A DNA stretch of 64,000 bases, taken from Methylophilaceae bacterium (GTDB lineage: Bacteria > Pseudomonadota > Gammaproteobacteria > Burkholderiales > Methylophilaceae). Positions within the stretch are counted from its first letter, which is position 1; each line of letters opens with the position of its first letter. This document shows positions 50,401 to 59,806 of the stretch, piece after piece. The notes under the pieces are model-generated. The model had not been told where the DNA came from, did no database searches, and worked only from the letters and a program-made list of their open reading frames with translations. Where the stretch lies: assembly GCA_018398995.1 (NCBI GenBank), contig CP073759.1, forward strand, positions 1 through 64,000. The letters are read 5' to 3'. Position numbers and translations under genes: made by a program.

Positions 50401-50994
50401 GCAAATATCCTCTACCCGCGTTAAGTTTTCACGCGTGTCACGTAAGCGCAACTCAGTTTCACGTCGTCTATCTTTATATTTACTAATCCCAGCCGCTTCT
50501 TCTAAAAATATACGCAGCTCTTCAGGTTTTGCCTCCACAATACGTGAAATTGTGTTTTGCCCAATAATGGCATAAGCACGTCCACCTAAACCAGTACCTA
50601 AGAACAAATCTGCTACATCACGTCGCCTCACAGCCGTGTTATTGATATAGTAACTTGAGCCTTTCTGACGCTCGATAACACGCTTAACAGAAATTTCAGC
50701 ATATTGACTCCACTCACCGCTGGCGCCACCAAGACTGTTATCAAATATCAGCTCTACACTGGCACGAGAAATAGGCTTACGATTAGAAGAACCATTAAAA
50801 ATGACGGCATCCATTGCATCAGCACGCATTTCTTTGGCAGATGACTCACCCAACACCCAGCGCACCGATTCCATCACGTTAGATTTGCCACAGCCATTAG
50901 GCCCAACAACACCCACACGCTGCCCATGCAAATGGACAGTTGTCGGATCGACAAACGATTTAAAACCAGCAAGTTTTAGGTGAGTTAAACGCAA
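47488..50994 (-). CDS. smc: Chromosome segregation protein SMC
   Basis: Condensin ATPase that organises and segregates chromosomes. 1168 residues: Walker A GPNGCGKSNVMESVRW (about residue 32), long coiled coils, a hinge around residues 520-640, and the C-terminal LSGGEKALTALALVF signature with Walker B CLMDEVDAPLDDSN. Starts at ATG 50994, back to back with queF. Partners scpA and scpB are not in the window. Confidence 0.97.
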   Translation of the reverse strand: MRLTHLKLAGFKSFVDPTTVHLHGQRVGVVGPNGCGKSNVMESVRWVLGESSAKEMRADAMDAVIFNGSSNRKPISRASVELIFDNSLGGASGEWSQYAEISVKRVIERQKGSSYYINNTAVRRRDVADLFLGTGLGGRAYAIIGQNTISRIVEAKPEELRIFLEEAAGISKYKDRRRETELRLRDTRENLTRVEDICRELQKQISRLQSQAVVTQKYHAMQASLTLAEGQYWLLKRRDASNEWEKAKANVEKLVIQLEAQTAELRKSETGLENSRQAFYQAGEAINKAQAAYYEANAEVANLENQVKQHAEARDRMTLQLQQLDESIARHAKAKLESNAQLMQFKAGLASANDSEQAALAVLEGLRLQLPQVEADYRAAVDKMQASTQALLTAQQRIQIDGNNIEHLNQTIADIKAQIERFEMALQQLEMPDAQAIETARQTLAEAQEMITNIEHHIQQLRSNESATQVNIAQLREQQQQAQRVFGQAEAELHSLEKIQQSLNAETGLASWLSSQGLQNNARLWEKVSIDDSWTLALEAVLGERLNALLTQAPVNHKTSSRPPSALVVGFSGRLSQSVKSNTSYTPLISMVKDCSPEFQTLINDWLANIYLLPDDVDGVESSAMLAPGEKLVNKQGDVFSLGGVVYHGKNNHLHGVIARQQRLADLRTSLPNMQSAVTQIIAQLTEAEADLAANRQLQQQEGSQLKLAMQTLHQHQLVISKLEQLRESTIAREKSLKADIETAQIRHEQQLNNVQLKQVALAEMKTAVQQLEAIKVADENSRQQAEQAFNALRDATAEAEKKHQQLSFDSKIINNNINDLNNKINVINEEEKAFALRKAEVEQTLNLTPMETLKANLTQAITVKQRQELALSEARNHLEAQEADLKERERVRMQHEQQLNPMRDTLEQGRLREQEARLYFEQCQAGLQENGMDEKILLQGLDAQAKASDFAEKTSQLQRDIERLGPVNLAAIQELDSESERKAYLDSQMQDLIEASETLEAAINKIDKETRDKLLTTFNEANQHFGELFSTLFGGGQAKLELLGEEILDTGLQVFAQPPGKKNTTIQLLSGGEKALTALALVFALFRLNPAPFCLMDEVDAPLDDSNTERFCAMVKKMSERTQFLFVSHNKITMEIAQQLIGVTMQESGVSRIVDVDIDAALQMQLV

Positions 50995-51076
50995 ATTGAA
51001 TAGTCACTATAGATTTTAATTTTAAGCGCTATAATAACGTTTTTTACATTCAAAATCTCCATTTAATACACAATTT

Positions 51077-51523
51077 ATGAATACACAATCACTAGGCGGC
51101 AAACCAACAGCGCAACCAACCAAGGTATTAGAAACCTTTCCAAATCCTAACCAATCTCGCGATTTTCATATTCATATGGAAATCCCTGAATTCACTTGCT
51201 TATGTCCAAAAACAGGTCAACCAGATTTTGCTGTGATCTATCTAGACTATATTCCGGATCAACTTTGCGTAGAGCTCAAAAGCTTAAAACTTTACATGTG
51301 GTCATTCCGCGATGAAGGCTGCTTTCACGAAGCCGTGACCAACAGCATTTTGGATGACCTTGTGGCTGCAACACAACCCAAGTTTATGCGCATTACGTCC
51401 AAATTTTATGTCCGTGGCGGTGTTTTCACTAATGTCGTAGCAGAGCATCGAAAAGCAGGCTGGGAGCCACAGCCAAGAGTCGACTTAATGCAGTTTGAAA
51501 GTAATGCGAATATTCGTGGCTAA
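51077..51523 (+). CDS. queF: NADPH-dependent 7-cyano-7-deazaguanine reductase
   Basis: Reduces preQ0 to preQ1 for queuosine in tRNA. The short unimodular form, 148 residues. The catalytic cysteine lies in [15 protein letters not shown] (about residue 39), with [10 protein letters not shown]-like [13 protein letters not shown] and YVRGG. A TATAAT at 51030-51035 about 40 bases upstream could be its -10, but I see no convincing -35 and no preQ1 riboswitch. Confidence 0.95.
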   Translation: MNTQSLGGKPTAQPTKVLETFPNPNQSRDFHIHMEIPEFTCLCPKTGQPDFAVIYLDYIPDQLCVELKSLKLYMWSFRDEGCFHEAVTNSILDDLVAATQPKFMRITSKFYVRGGVFTNVVAEHRKAGWEPQPRVDLMQFESNANIRG

Positions 51524-51570
51524 TCAGTACGGCTAATCAGATAGCGCTTGAAAAGATTATTAGAAAAACA

Positions 51571-51599
51571 TTGACAAGCGCCGCGCCCGTCATTAATAT
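51571..51599 (+). promoter_or_regulatory. Strong predicted promoter of the tRNA-Ala/tRNA-Glu genes
   Basis: TTGACA (51571-51576), 17 bases, TAATAT (51594-51599), then a GC-rich discriminator TGCGCC. This is the classical stable-RNA promoter pattern under stringent control. Confidence 0.7.
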
Positions 51600-51608
51600 T
51601 GCGCCTTC

Positions 51609-51630
51609 TTTGAATTGACATCAATTCAAA
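51609..51630 (+). repeat. Perfect 10-bp dyad at the start of the tRNA transcript
   Basis: TTTGAATTGA (51609-51618) and TCAATTCAAA (51621-51630) are exact inverted copies separated by CA. The dyad begins about four bases after the expected transcription start and 34 bases before tRNA-Ala. It could be a leader hairpin guiding pre-tRNA processing or a protein binding site. Confidence 0.6.
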
Positions 51631-51664
51631 TGATGCCAAGTCAAAAAGTTAGGTCATGGTAATC

Positions 51665-51740
51665 GGGGGTATAGCTCAGCTGGGAGAGCACTTGGATGGC
51701 ATTCAAGGGGTCAGCGGTTCGATCCCGCTTACCTCCACCA
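51665..51740 (+). tRNA. tRNA-Ala (anticodon GGC)
   Basis: A 76-base cloverleaf with encoded CCA. The acceptor stem GGGGGTA pairs with TACCTCC (one G-T pair), the D-arm is GCTCAGCTGGGAGAGC, the anticodon loop ATGGCAT gives GGC, and the T-arm is GCGGTTCGATCCCGC. The anticodon stem closes with a G-T pair. Confidence 0.95.
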
Positions 51741-51778
51741 TCAAATCAACTTTTTAACAAAAAACTTGGCAAAATCAC

Positions 51779-51807
51779 TTAGAAATTTAAGTTGATTGTA
51801 GTAAAAT
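51779..51807 (+). promoter_or_regulatory. Possible promoter of tRNA-Glu
   Basis: TTAGAA (51779-51784), 17 bases, TAAAAT (51802-51807) and a GC-rich start ACGCTGCG. Weaker than the tRNA-Ala promoter; tRNA-Glu may be made mainly by read-through. Confidence 0.35.
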
Positions 51808-51843
51808 ACGCTGCGTTGTAAAGCAGTAGCAACACATTCTTAG

Positions 51844-51919
51844 GTCCCCATCGTCTAGAGGCCTAGGACACCTCCCTTTCACGGAGGCGACAGGGGTTCG
51901 ACTCCCCTTGGGGACGCCA
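51844..51919 (+). tRNA. tRNA-Glu (anticodon TTC)
   Basis: A 76-base cloverleaf with encoded CCA. The acceptor GTCCCCA pairs with TGGGGAC, the anticodon stem CCTCC/GGAGG closes the loop CTTTCAC giving TTC, and the T-arm is AGGGGTTCGACTCCCCT. It lies 103 bases after tRNA-Ala. Confidence 0.95.
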
Positions 51920-51924
51920 AATTT

Positions 51925-51965
51925 AAAAATGGCTTACATTCGTTTGTAAGCCATTTTTGTTTTTT
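51925..51965. terminator. Bidirectional terminator between tRNA-Glu and pldA
   Basis: AAAAATGGCTTACA (51925-51938) pairs perfectly with TGTAAGCCATTTTT (51945-51958) around TTCGTT, with T-runs on both strands. It serves the plus-strand tRNAs and the minus-strand phospholipase gene, which converge here. Confidence 0.85.
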
Positions 51966-51968
51966 AGC

Positions 51969-53162
51969 TTATCTTGCTAAAGAAATACCAATTCTTAACT
52001 GGGTGTCACTTCGTTTATTGTAATCAAGTAAGGTTTCACCATAACCACCCAGCAATTGCAGATGCAAAAACGTCCCTGTTCGACCAAATATTTTATCGCT
52101 AATTGGATAAGATAAATCAATTTGTCCTTGCGCATAGCCGTCTGTTCCTTGGCGATACATCGCGGTGAATAAGGCGGCATTGTCACGACCGTATTGGGCT
52201 ATCCAATCAACATAACCGCGATATTGATAGATATCATCGTTATCCGATTTTTCAAGATAGGCATAAAATCTAGGCATCAGCGTCAATTTTCTACCGTACT
52301 CTGTATTGATATCCCAGCGCGGTTGTACAAATGCAATATTTAATGAGCGTGAATCTAGGCCATCACGCCCGTTAGATTCATGCTCCAAACCAAAATTCCA
52401 ACTGTTAGGATTAGCGCCCTTGCCACTTTCATCCCAATGGTAATAGATACTTGGACGATAGCTGGTATCTTTAAATGGGCTAGACTCGCTACCTAAATCC
52501 CAAATACTGGTTTGGGTATAGGCAAAATATAAATTGCTGGCATATGGAATAATTTGAGCCACGGTTGCATCTGGATCAAATGGCCGATATTTAAAGCTGA
52601 TTTGGAATCTTGCGTCGTAATCTCTTTGCTGATTAGAACCGACAATAAAATATAGCGGCTCATTGGCACTAATGGTTCTCACTTCTTTTGGTGAAGGAAT
52701 TAACATGGTGCTGGGCTGGGTTTCTACTTGATTCAGTGTTTGCTGTATCGACTCAGCTTGCGGAGCGGGCAAGGTAGATGTCAGCGCTTGATGCGACGCG
52801 ATATCTATTGTATTCGCCGTCATTAACAATCGGTTAGATGGTTGATTGGTTAGTTTGGCTAACACATCGCCATTAAAAGCAGAGGAGACGACACCGCTAT
52901 AACGGCGTCTTATTTGATTACTTTGCCCACCTAGTAATGTGAGTTCAACAATCTCACTGCTGTCTTGGGTAAACATAGTCAGACTTAATTTATCTGGCCA
53001 GCCTGCCTCTGCGCTGGGTTTAACAACCTCTAATAAAAGCACTTCATTGGGTTTGAGTAACTCATTTTGCGTCGCAATCAACCAGCCTTCTGCTGCGTTC
53101 ACTGGCGCTATAAGCTGCAAAAAGATCAACGCCACCCATAGTCGCACCCATAATCGACTCAT
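51969..53162 (-). CDS. pldA: Outer membrane phospholipase A
   Basis: Calcium-dependent outer-membrane phospholipase that removes misplaced phospholipids from the outer leaflet. In 397 residues: signal peptide ending APVNA (about residue 23), a long N-terminal region not seen in E. coli OmpLA (about residues 25-170), then the barrel. The catalytic His and Ser are in GLEHESNGRDG, and Asn in the following SRSLNIAF, matching H142, S144 and N156 of E. coli. The N-terminal extension occurs in other betaproteobacterial relatives. Confidence 0.88.
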   Translation of the reverse strand: MSRLWVRLWVALIFLQLIAPVNAAEGWLIATQNELLKPNEVLLLEVVKPSAEAGWPDKLSLTMFTQDSSEIVELTLLGGQSNQIRRRYSGVVSSAFNGDVLAKLTNQPSNRLLMTANTIDIASHQALTSTLPAPQAESIQQTLNQVETQPSTMLIPSPKEVRTISANEPLYFIVGSNQQRDYDARFQISFKYRPFDPDATVAQIIPYASNLYFAYTQTSIWDLGSESSPFKDTSYRPSIYYHWDESGKGANPNSWNFGLEHESNGRDGLDSRSLNIAFVQPRWDINTEYGRKLTLMPRFYAYLEKSDNDDIYQYRGYVDWIAQYGRDNAALFTAMYRQGTDGYAQGQIDLSYPISDKIFGRTGTFLHLQLLGGYGETLLDYNKRSDTQLRIGISLAR

Positions 53163-53188
53163 TAGCTTACCTAAATACCATCAAAAAA

Positions 53189-53938
53189 TTAAAGCGCATG
53201 GCGCTGTCGACGCACTTCATAAAGACAAATACCACTAGCAACACTCACATTTAAACTTTCTACTGTACCAAACATTGGAATAGTGACCAATGCATCGCAG
53301 TTTTCTGCCGTTAAACGACGAATACCATCACCTTCTGCACCCAAAACCAAAGCAATTGGGCCACTCAATTTCGTATTCAACAAGGTACTTTCAGAATCCA
53401 TCGTGGTGCCAATAATAAACACCCCCGCCTCCTTTAGCTCACGAATCGTGCGCGCCAAGTTGGTTACTGCAATAAAGGGGATGGTTTCGGCAGCGCCGCT
53501 AGCCACCTTACGTACTGTCGCATTTAAACCAACGGCGCGATCTTTAGGCGCAATAACAGCATGCACGCCCATCGCATCTGCCACACGTAAACAAGCACCT
53601 AAATTATGCGGATCTTCCACGCCATCTAAAATCAAAAAGAAAGGCGGCTCGCTCAGATTAGACTCTAAAATATCGTGTATATCTTTGTATGGAATGGGGG
53701 TATCAACAACGCGCGCAATCACACCTTGATGTCGGCCGTTACGCCCCGCCATGCCATCTAATCGACTTCTATCAACTTGCATCACTCTAATCTTAGAAGC
53801 ATCGGCCAATTTGAGTAAATCTTTCATGCGCGGATCAACGCGGTCTTGATCAATCAAGATTTCTTGAATGCTAGTGGCATGCTGGCGCATGCGGCTTTGT
53901 ACGGCATGAAAGCCAAATAATATACGTGCTTCGCTCAT
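53189..53938 (-). CDS. rlmB: 23S rRNA (guanosine-2251-2'-O)-methyltransferase RlmB
   Basis: SpoU/TrmH-family enzyme methylating Gm2251 in the peptidyl-transferase P-loop. 249 residues, with an N-terminal substrate domain and the SPOUT knot: [31 protein letters not shown] and [22 protein letters not shown] in order (each a family motif). It is 28 bases after rnr, as in E. coli (rnr-rlmB). Confidence 0.95.
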   Translation of the reverse strand: MSEARILFGFHAVQSRMRQHATSIQEILIDQDRVDPRMKDLLKLADASKIRVMQVDRSRLDGMAGRNGRHQGVIARVVDTPIPYKDIHDILESNLSEPPFFLILDGVEDPHNLGACLRVADAMGVHAVIAPKDRAVGLNATVRKVASGAAETIPFIAVTNLARTIRELKEAGVFIIGTTMDSESTLLNTKLSGPIALVLGAEGDGIRRLTAENCDALVTIPMFGTVESLNVSVASGICLYEVRRQRHAL

Positions 53939-53966
53939 GATTTATTTTTACGCTATCTTTTAAAAG

Positions 53967-56336
53967 TTATCTTTTCTGTTTACGGCTGCTTTTTCGATTA
54001 CTACTTGTTGATTTTTTGGTTTTTTTTGAAGGCGCTTTATTGCTTGGTGTGCGTGGTGCTCTCGTCGGTTTTGCTGACGGTTTAACTGTTTGTTTGACTT
54101 GGCCGGATCGAGCTGGCTTCCCAACCGCTCTAGTGCCCCCACTAGCAAGCGTTAAACTGCCTGATTTTTTAACTAAACTAAAGTCAATTTTAGTCGTTTC
54201 CAAATCAACCCGCGCCACTTTAATGGTCACTCTATCGCCCAAGCGATACTTCTCATTGGTGCGCTCACCAACCATAGCATGATGGGCTTTATCATAATGA
54301 AAATAATCATTGCCTAACTCAGTCACATGTAACAAACCTTCTACATAAGCATCATCTAGCGCAACAAAAACGCCAAACGACGTAACCCCAGAAACTGTAC
54401 CGTCAAATATCTCGCCTACTTTATCTTGCATGTAATAACATTTCAGCCAATTTGTCACATCGCGGCTTGCGTCATCGGCACGCCGCTCTGTCATCGAGCA
54501 ATGAATGCCTAATGCTTCCCAGTCCTTCGCTTTATAGGTTTCGCCTTTAATTGCAGCTTTAATGGCTCTATGCACCAATAAATCTGGATAACGACGAATT
54601 GGCGAGGTGAAATGGGTATATGCCTCATAGGCTAAGCCAAAATGGCCTTGATTATCTGGGCTATAAACCGCTTGTTGCATCGATCTTAACAAAACAGTTT
54701 GCAACAATTGCTCATCTGGCCGCCCTTTAATCTGTTCCATCAATTTGGCATAATCTTTGGCATGAGGCTTATCGCCGCCGCCAACGCCAAAACCAAATTC
54801 AGCCATAAAGGTTCTCAGCAGCTCCAATTTCTCTTCTGTTGGGCCTTGATGCACACGATAAATAGCCGTATGTTTTTTGCTTTCTAAGAAATGCGCCGCA
54901 CACACATTAGCCGCCAGCATGCACTCTTCAATAATTTTATGCGCTTCATTACGTGAGGTTGGCACGATGCGATCAATCTTACCGTCATCATTAAACATCA
55001 TCATGGTCTCAACGGTTTCGAACTCAATCGCACCCCGTTTTTGACGCTGAACCAACATCGCTTTAAATAGCGCATACAAATTCTGCACATGTGGCATCAC
55101 GTGTGCATATTGCTTTGCCGTTTCACCTTGTGGATTTTCTAGCATCTCAGCCACTTTAGTGTAGGTCATCCGCGCTTTTGATAACATCACTGACGGATAG
55201 AATGCATATTTCCCAACAACGCCATTCGCATCTACTTGCATATCACACACCATACACAAGCGCTCTACATCAGGGTTTAATGAGCATAAACCGTTCGACA
55301 ATGCTTCTGGCAACATCGGAATCACACGTCTAGGGAAATAGATTGAGTTACCCCGATCAATCGCATCTTTATCCAGCGCATCATCTGGTCTTACGTAATA
55401 ACTCACATCCGCAATAGCCACCACCAAACGCCAACCAGCCCCTTGTGGCTCAGCAAAAACAGCATCATCAAAATCACGCGCAGTCTCGCCATCAATAGTA
55501 ATCAATGGTAATTCACGTAAATCAATGCGATCTTGATAGTCGCTTGGCTGAACAGTTTTAGGAATGGCCTCTGCTTGCGCAAGCGCTTTAGCAGAAAACT
55601 CATGCGGCAATTTATGCTTACGTAAAGCAATTTCTATTTCCATGCCGCTATCTGCATAATTACCCAAAATCTGCACAATTTTACCCATCGGGTGTGCATG
55701 TTTAGATGGTTGCTCTGTCATCTCTACGATAACAATTTGACCTACTTTTGCACCCATATCAAGGTGATAGGGAATTAAAATATCCTGATTAATACGTTTA
55801 TCTTCAGCAGCAACAATTGTCACACCTTGACCTTGCATCACGCGACCAACCAATGTCTCGTTAGTCCGCTCCAGCACTTCCACGATTTTACCCTCTGGCC
55901 GCCCTCTTCTATCTAACCCACTAACGCGCACCATGGCGCGATCGCCATGCATCACTTGCTGCATTTCCTTATTGGATAAGAAAATATCTTCAGGATGTTG
56001 CTTTTTATCGTCAGGCACCAAAAAGCCAAACCCATCAGGATGCCCCTGCACCACACCCGCAATGGCCTCTATTTTTTCAGGCAAGCAAAGCAAACCTTTA
56101 CGATTAAGCATCACCTGCCCTTCACGCTCCATCGCGTTTAAACGGCGACTAAAAATTCCTTGCTCTTCTTCTGCAATTTCCAATAAATCGTACAGGACGT
56201 CTAATGCAACTGGCACACCTTGTTCAGTGAGCACTTGCAAAATAAGCTCGCGGCTAGGTAAAGGGGCTTCGTATTGCGCGGCCTCACGCTGCGCATGGGG
56301 GTCTTGATGACGGAGAGAAGGTTTCTTCTTTGACAT
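53967..56336 (-). CDS. rnr: Ribonuclease R
   Basis: Processive 3'-5' exoribonuclease that degrades structured RNA. The 789-residue protein has a winged helix (about 25-85), cold-shock domains, the RNB catalytic core with TIDGETARDFDDAVFAE (three aspartates, about residue 280) and a C-terminal S1 domain, then a 60-residue lysine, serine and proline-rich basic tail, typical of RNase R. It has its own likely promoter at 56399-56427. Confidence 0.96.
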   Translation of the reverse strand: MSKKKPSLRHQDPHAQREAAQYEAPLPSRELILQVLTEQGVPVALDVLYDLLEIAEEEQGIFSRRLNAMEREGQVMLNRKGLLCLPEKIEAIAGVVQGHPDGFGFLVPDDKKQHPEDIFLSNKEMQQVMHGDRAMVRVSGLDRRGRPEGKIVEVLERTNETLVGRVMQGQGVTIVAAEDKRINQDILIPYHLDMGAKVGQIVIVEMTEQPSKHAHPMGKIVQILGNYADSGMEIEIALRKHKLPHEFSAKALAQAEAIPKTVQPSDYQDRIDLRELPLITIDGETARDFDDAVFAEPQGAGWRLVVAIADVSYYVRPDDALDKDAIDRGNSIYFPRRVIPMLPEALSNGLCSLNPDVERLCMVCDMQVDANGVVGKYAFYPSVMLSKARMTYTKVAEMLENPQGETAKQYAHVMPHVQNLYALFKAMLVQRQKRGAIEFETVETMMMFNDDGKIDRIVPTSRNEAHKIIEECMLAANVCAAHFLESKKHTAIYRVHQGPTEEKLELLRTFMAEFGFGVGGGDKPHAKDYAKLMEQIKGRPDEQLLQTVLLRSMQQAVYSPDNQGHFGLAYEAYTHFTSPIRRYPDLLVHRAIKAAIKGETYKAKDWEALGIHCSMTERRADDASRDVTNWLKCYYMQDKVGEIFDGTVSGVTSFGVFVALDDAYVEGLLHVTELGNDYFHYDKAHHAMVGERTNEKYRLGDRVTIKVARVDLETTKIDFSLVKKSGSLTLASGGTRAVGKPARSGQVKQTVKPSAKPTRAPRTPSNKAPSKKTKKSTSSNRKSSRKQKR

Positions 56337-56398
56337 GTAGGCTTTTCATTAATTAATAGATAGACAGCTAACGATTAGATAACTGAATAGTATGTGTC

Positions 56399-56427
56399 AT
56401 TATAACGAGTTGAATTACGCATGACTA
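56399..56427 (-). promoter_or_regulatory. Predicted promoter of rnr-rlmB
   Basis: On the minus strand TAGTCA (56422-56427) and TATAAT (56399-56404) with a 17-base spacer, lying in the 110-base gap between hpt and rnr. The -10 is consensus, the -35 moderate. Confidence 0.45.
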
Positions 56428-56446
56428 AATTCTTTATCTCAATGGG

Positions 56447-56992
56447 TTATGGTTGTTTTAACGCATAAATCGCTGGCAAATTGCGCCACCAACCATGGAT
56501 ATCCATCCCGCAGCCAAAAATATAACGATTGGGTACTTTAATACCCACATAGTCAGCAGTCAGCGGCTTGGCTTTATCCAAATCTTTTTCCACCAATACC
56601 GCTACTTTAACTTGCTTAGCTCCAAGCGCATAACAAGTGTCGACAATCGCTTTTAAGGTGTGACCTTCATCCAAAATATCATCCAAAATAAGAACATTGG
56701 CGCCCTTGATGGTATTTTTGGGTCGCGCAACCCAATTGACTTCTTTGCCCTCAACCCCATTTTGATAACGTGTTGCGTGTACATAATCCAGTATTAATGG
56801 AAAAGTTAACTGCGGCGTTAATTGTCCTACAAAAAAAACAGCGCCATTCATGACGCTCAGCACCATTGGATATTCGCCTTGGTAATCGATATTTAATCTT
56901 GCGGCTATGCTAGCAATGGCATTTAAAACCACCTGCTCACTATAAAGCACCTCAGCATCTTGTTTAATTTGATGCGGATCTAACGTAGTCAT
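56447..56992 (-). CDS. hpt: Hypoxanthine-guanine phosphoribosyltransferase
   Basis: Purine salvage: joins hypoxanthine or guanine with PRPP. 181 residues, with the PRPP motif [16 protein letters not shown] (about residue 98), [12 protein letters not shown] near 42 and the C-terminal [16 protein letters not shown]. It overlaps galU by four bases. Confidence 0.93.
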   Translation of the reverse strand: MTTLDPHQIKQDAEVLYSEQVVLNAIASIAARLNIDYQGEYPMVLSVMNGAVFFVGQLTPQLTFPLILDYVHATRYQNGVEGKEVNWVARPKNTIKGANVLILDDILDEGHTLKAIVDTCYALGAKQVKVAVLVEKDLDKAKPLTADYVGIKVPNRYIFGCGMDIHGWWRNLPAIYALKQP

Positions 56993-57864
56993 AAAGATAA
57001 GCTTTTCAAATAGGTTGCAAACTCTTCTTTTAATTCTGGATGTTTGAGCGCCAATTCAACGTTAGCTTGCATAAAACCCAGCTTGCTACCGCAATCATAC
57101 CGTTTGCCAGCAAATCGATACGCAAACACCGCTTCAAGCTTCATTAAGTCAGCAATACCATCCGTTAATTGAATCTCACCGCCTTTACCAGGCTTTACTT
57201 GCGCTAGGCAATCAAAAATACGCGGTGTAAAGATATAGCGACCAACCACCGCCAAATTAGATGGCGCATCTTCTGGTTGGGGCTTTTCAACAATGCTATT
57301 CACTTTTAAGAGTCCCGCTTCGATTGGCTCTGCATCAACAATACCATAACTAGCCGTCGCACTTGGGTGCACGTCTTCAACGCCTAAAACAGAGCCACCT
57401 TTTGCCGCATAAACATCTGCCATTTGTTTGGTTACCGACACATCAGCATCAATCAAATCATCTGCCAAAATCACAGAAAACGGCGAATCGCCCACCACAG
57501 GTTTGGCGCAAAGCACCGCATGTCCTAAGCCCAAGGCTTTTGGTTGACGAATAAAGATACAAGAAACATGCGATGGCAAAATATCATGCAACATTGCCAA
57601 TATCTTCTTTTTACCACTGGCTTCTAATTGCGCTTCTAGCTCGCCAGCCACATCAAAATGATCCTCAATTGATCGTTTATTTTTACCGGTAATAAAAATG
57701 AGTTCTGTCGCGCCAGCGGCAATCGCTTCTTCTGCCGCGTATTGAATCAATGGCTTATCGACAATCGGCAGCATCTCCTTTGGGCTTGCCTTGGTTGCTG
57801 GCAAAAATCGGGTACCTAGGCCTGCAACTGGAAAAACTGCTTTTGTAATGTGTGTCATGGTCAC
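56989..57864 (-). CDS. galU: UTP-glucose-1-phosphate uridylyltransferase
   Basis: Makes UDP-glucose from UTP and glucose-1-phosphate for envelope polysaccharides. The 291-residue protein starts with [20 protein letters not shown] (UTP-binding loop), then VDKPLIQYA, and has [15 protein letters not shown] near residue 205. It abuts the polysaccharide dehydratase gene, so it is part of the surface-glycan operon. Confidence 0.96.
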   Translation of the reverse strand: MTMTHITKAVFPVAGLGTRFLPATKASPKEMLPIVDKPLIQYAAEEAIAAGATELIFITGKNKRSIEDHFDVAGELEAQLEASGKKKILAMLHDILPSHVSCIFIRQPKALGLGHAVLCAKPVVGDSPFSVILADDLIDADVSVTKQMADVYAAKGGSVLGVEDVHPSATASYGIVDAEPIEAGLLKVNSIVEKPQPEDAPSNLAVVGRYIFTPRIFDCLAQVKPGKGGEIQLTDGIADLMKLEAVFAYRFAGKRYDCGSKLGFMQANVELALKHPELKEEFATYLKSLSL

Positions 57865-59760
57865 CTAGTGTATTGTTGTCGTTTCAGGCACAAAACCAGC
57901 ATGGCTTTTGCTCGATAAATCCATTCTATATTCTTCAACCCATGTTTTCAAACCTGCTTTAATCCGCTGTTCATCTTCATCATGAATAGATTCTATCCAT
58001 TTCAATAGCTTCTTCACCCACACCATATCAGCCGATCGAGCCAACGCAATGCGCAACTTATCATGTGGTGTTGGTTGTGTATGCTCATCATCCGCCAACA
58101 ACTCTTCATACAGCTTTTCACCCGGTCTTAAGCCAGTATACACAATCTCAATCTCATCTTCTGCCAAGCCAGATAAGCGAATCATATCTTTCGCAAGGTT
58201 CACAATTTTGACAGACTCACCCATATCTAATACAAAAATTTCGCCACCCGTTCCCATCATGCCCGCTTGCATCACCAGCTGCGCTGCTTCAGGAATCGAC
58301 ATAAAATAACGGGTAATTTCTGGGTGAGTAATAGTTACAGGGCCACCTTTGGCAATTTGCTCCCTAAATTTGGGAATCACGCTACCACTACTACCCAAGA
58401 CATTACCAAATCGGACTGTCACAAATTGGGTACCTGCTTTATCTTGCAAACCTTGGCAAACCATCTCAGCCAAGCGTTTGCTCGCCCCCATCACATTGGT
58501 TGGATTGACTGCTTTATCGGTAGACACCAACACAAACTTACTCACCTCAGCGTCTTTACAAGCCTTAGCAACGGTATATGTGCCCAACACGTTATTAGTC
58601 AGCGCTTCTGCCACATTCACATTCTCCATCAAAGGCACGTGTTTATAAGCCGCAGCATGATAAACAACACTCGGTTGATAAGTAGCTAATAATGATTTAA
58701 TTCGTTTTTCGTTTCTCACATTGGCAGTGACATAACGAATCTGGGTATTATTAACCAATCGCAATTGGCTAAACTCTTGCTCAATTTGATACAAAGAAAA
58801 CTCAGAAGTATCCACGCAAATCAACTGACTGGGATGGTATTTCAGAATTTGTCGGCAAAGCTCAGAGCCAATCGAACCGCCAGCACCAGTCACCAACACA
58901 GCGTTATGCTCAATCAAATCGTGCAAGCCCACACTGTCTAATTGCACGGGCTCTCTACCCAGCAAATCTTCAACTTCTACTTGGCGAATCTGAGAAATGC
59001 TCACTTTTCCACTCATTAAATCATCAAATGCAGGCACCGTTAGCACGGTCATCCCACATGCATTGGCAATATCAACCGCCGCGCGTCTTTTTGAATGATC
59101 AACAGAAGGCATCGCCACAATCACATGTTCTACTTGATACTTCTGCGCAAGCGCAGGCAAATCGTGCACAAGCCCCAAAACACGCGCCCGCTCTATCTGT
59201 CGCCCTAAAATGGTCTTATCATCATCCAACAACCCCACCACTTGCCATGCCTCGCTACGCGCCAAATCCTTTACCAATGATATTGCCGCCTCACCTGCCC
59301 CCAATACAATCACAGGCTTGCCTTTAGTCACTATTGCGCCGTAAAGATGGTGCTCCTTCCAAGCGCGATACACAAACCGACTAGCGCCCATAGCAAGCAA
59401 TAACAAAATCGGATCAAGCAACAAAACAGAACGTGGAATCACCCCAACAGGCTTAAGCATCAAATAAATAAAGGCAACCAACAAACCACCAAGCCCAACC
59501 GCTTTAATAATCCGCTTCAGGTCAGGAATACTAGCAAAACGCCAAACCCCTTGATAAAGTCCACATACATAAAAAAGGACAGCCTGCAAAGGCAACACCC
59601 AAGCAAGATTCAGCCACATATCCTCTAAAAACGCTACTGGAATATCAAAATTGAATCGTAACCAATAAGCAACGATCCATGATAGCGCAGCAACAACAAT
59701 ATCGTGTAGCAAAGCAAATAAAGCGCGGGGGCTTTTAAAAATTGTCCAATAAGGCATCAT
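57865..59760 (-). CDS. Membrane-bound nucleotide-sugar 4,6-dehydratase (PglF/WbpM type)
   Basis: A 631-residue protein with four N-terminal membrane helices (about 10-115), a CoA-binding-like Rossmann domain (GAGEAAISLVKDL, about residue 155) and a C-terminal SDR domain with LVTGAGGSIGSELCRQ (about 295) and LVSTDKAVNPTNVMGASKR (about 420). The catalytic Tyr of SDRs is Met here (VMGASK), as in WbpM and PglF. The reaction would be UDP-GlcNAc to UDP-4-keto-6-deoxy-GlcNAc. Ends one base before galU. Confidence 0.9.
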   Translation of the reverse strand: MMPYWTIFKSPRALFALLHDIVVAALSWIVAYWLRFNFDIPVAFLEDMWLNLAWVLPLQAVLFYVCGLYQGVWRFASIPDLKRIIKAVGLGGLLVAFIYLMLKPVGVIPRSVLLLDPILLLLAMGASRFVYRAWKEHHLYGAIVTKGKPVIVLGAGEAAISLVKDLARSEAWQVVGLLDDDKTILGRQIERARVLGLVHDLPALAQKYQVEHVIVAMPSVDHSKRRAAVDIANACGMTVLTVPAFDDLMSGKVSISQIRQVEVEDLLGREPVQLDSVGLHDLIEHNAVLVTGAGGSIGSELCRQILKYHPSQLICVDTSEFSLYQIEQEFSQLRLVNNTQIRYVTANVRNEKRIKSLLATYQPSVVYHAAAYKHVPLMENVNVAEALTNNVLGTYTVAKACKDAEVSKFVLVSTDKAVNPTNVMGASKRLAEMVCQGLQDKAGTQFVTVRFGNVLGSSGSVIPKFREQIAKGGPVTITHPEITRYFMSIPEAAQLVMQAGMMGTGGEIFVLDMGESVKIVNLAKDMIRLSGLAEDEIEIVYTGLRPGEKLYEELLADDEHTQPTPHDKLRIALARSADMVWVKKLLKWIESIHDEDEQRIKAGLKTWVEEYRMDLSSKSHAGFVPETTTIH

Positions 59761-59806
59761 TATTCTTTATGAAGGTAGAAAAAACATACATCTATTCTAC
59801 CTAATT

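Noticed and set aside
47488-50994. Repeats in the smc coiled-coil region
   Set aside because: Repetitive Q, E and A codons simply reflect heptad coiled coil, not DNA repeats or mobile elements.
51036-51076. preQ1 riboswitch before queF
   Set aside because: I looked for the small preQ1-I pattern in the short queF leader; no hairpin plus A-rich tail that pairs back is visible.
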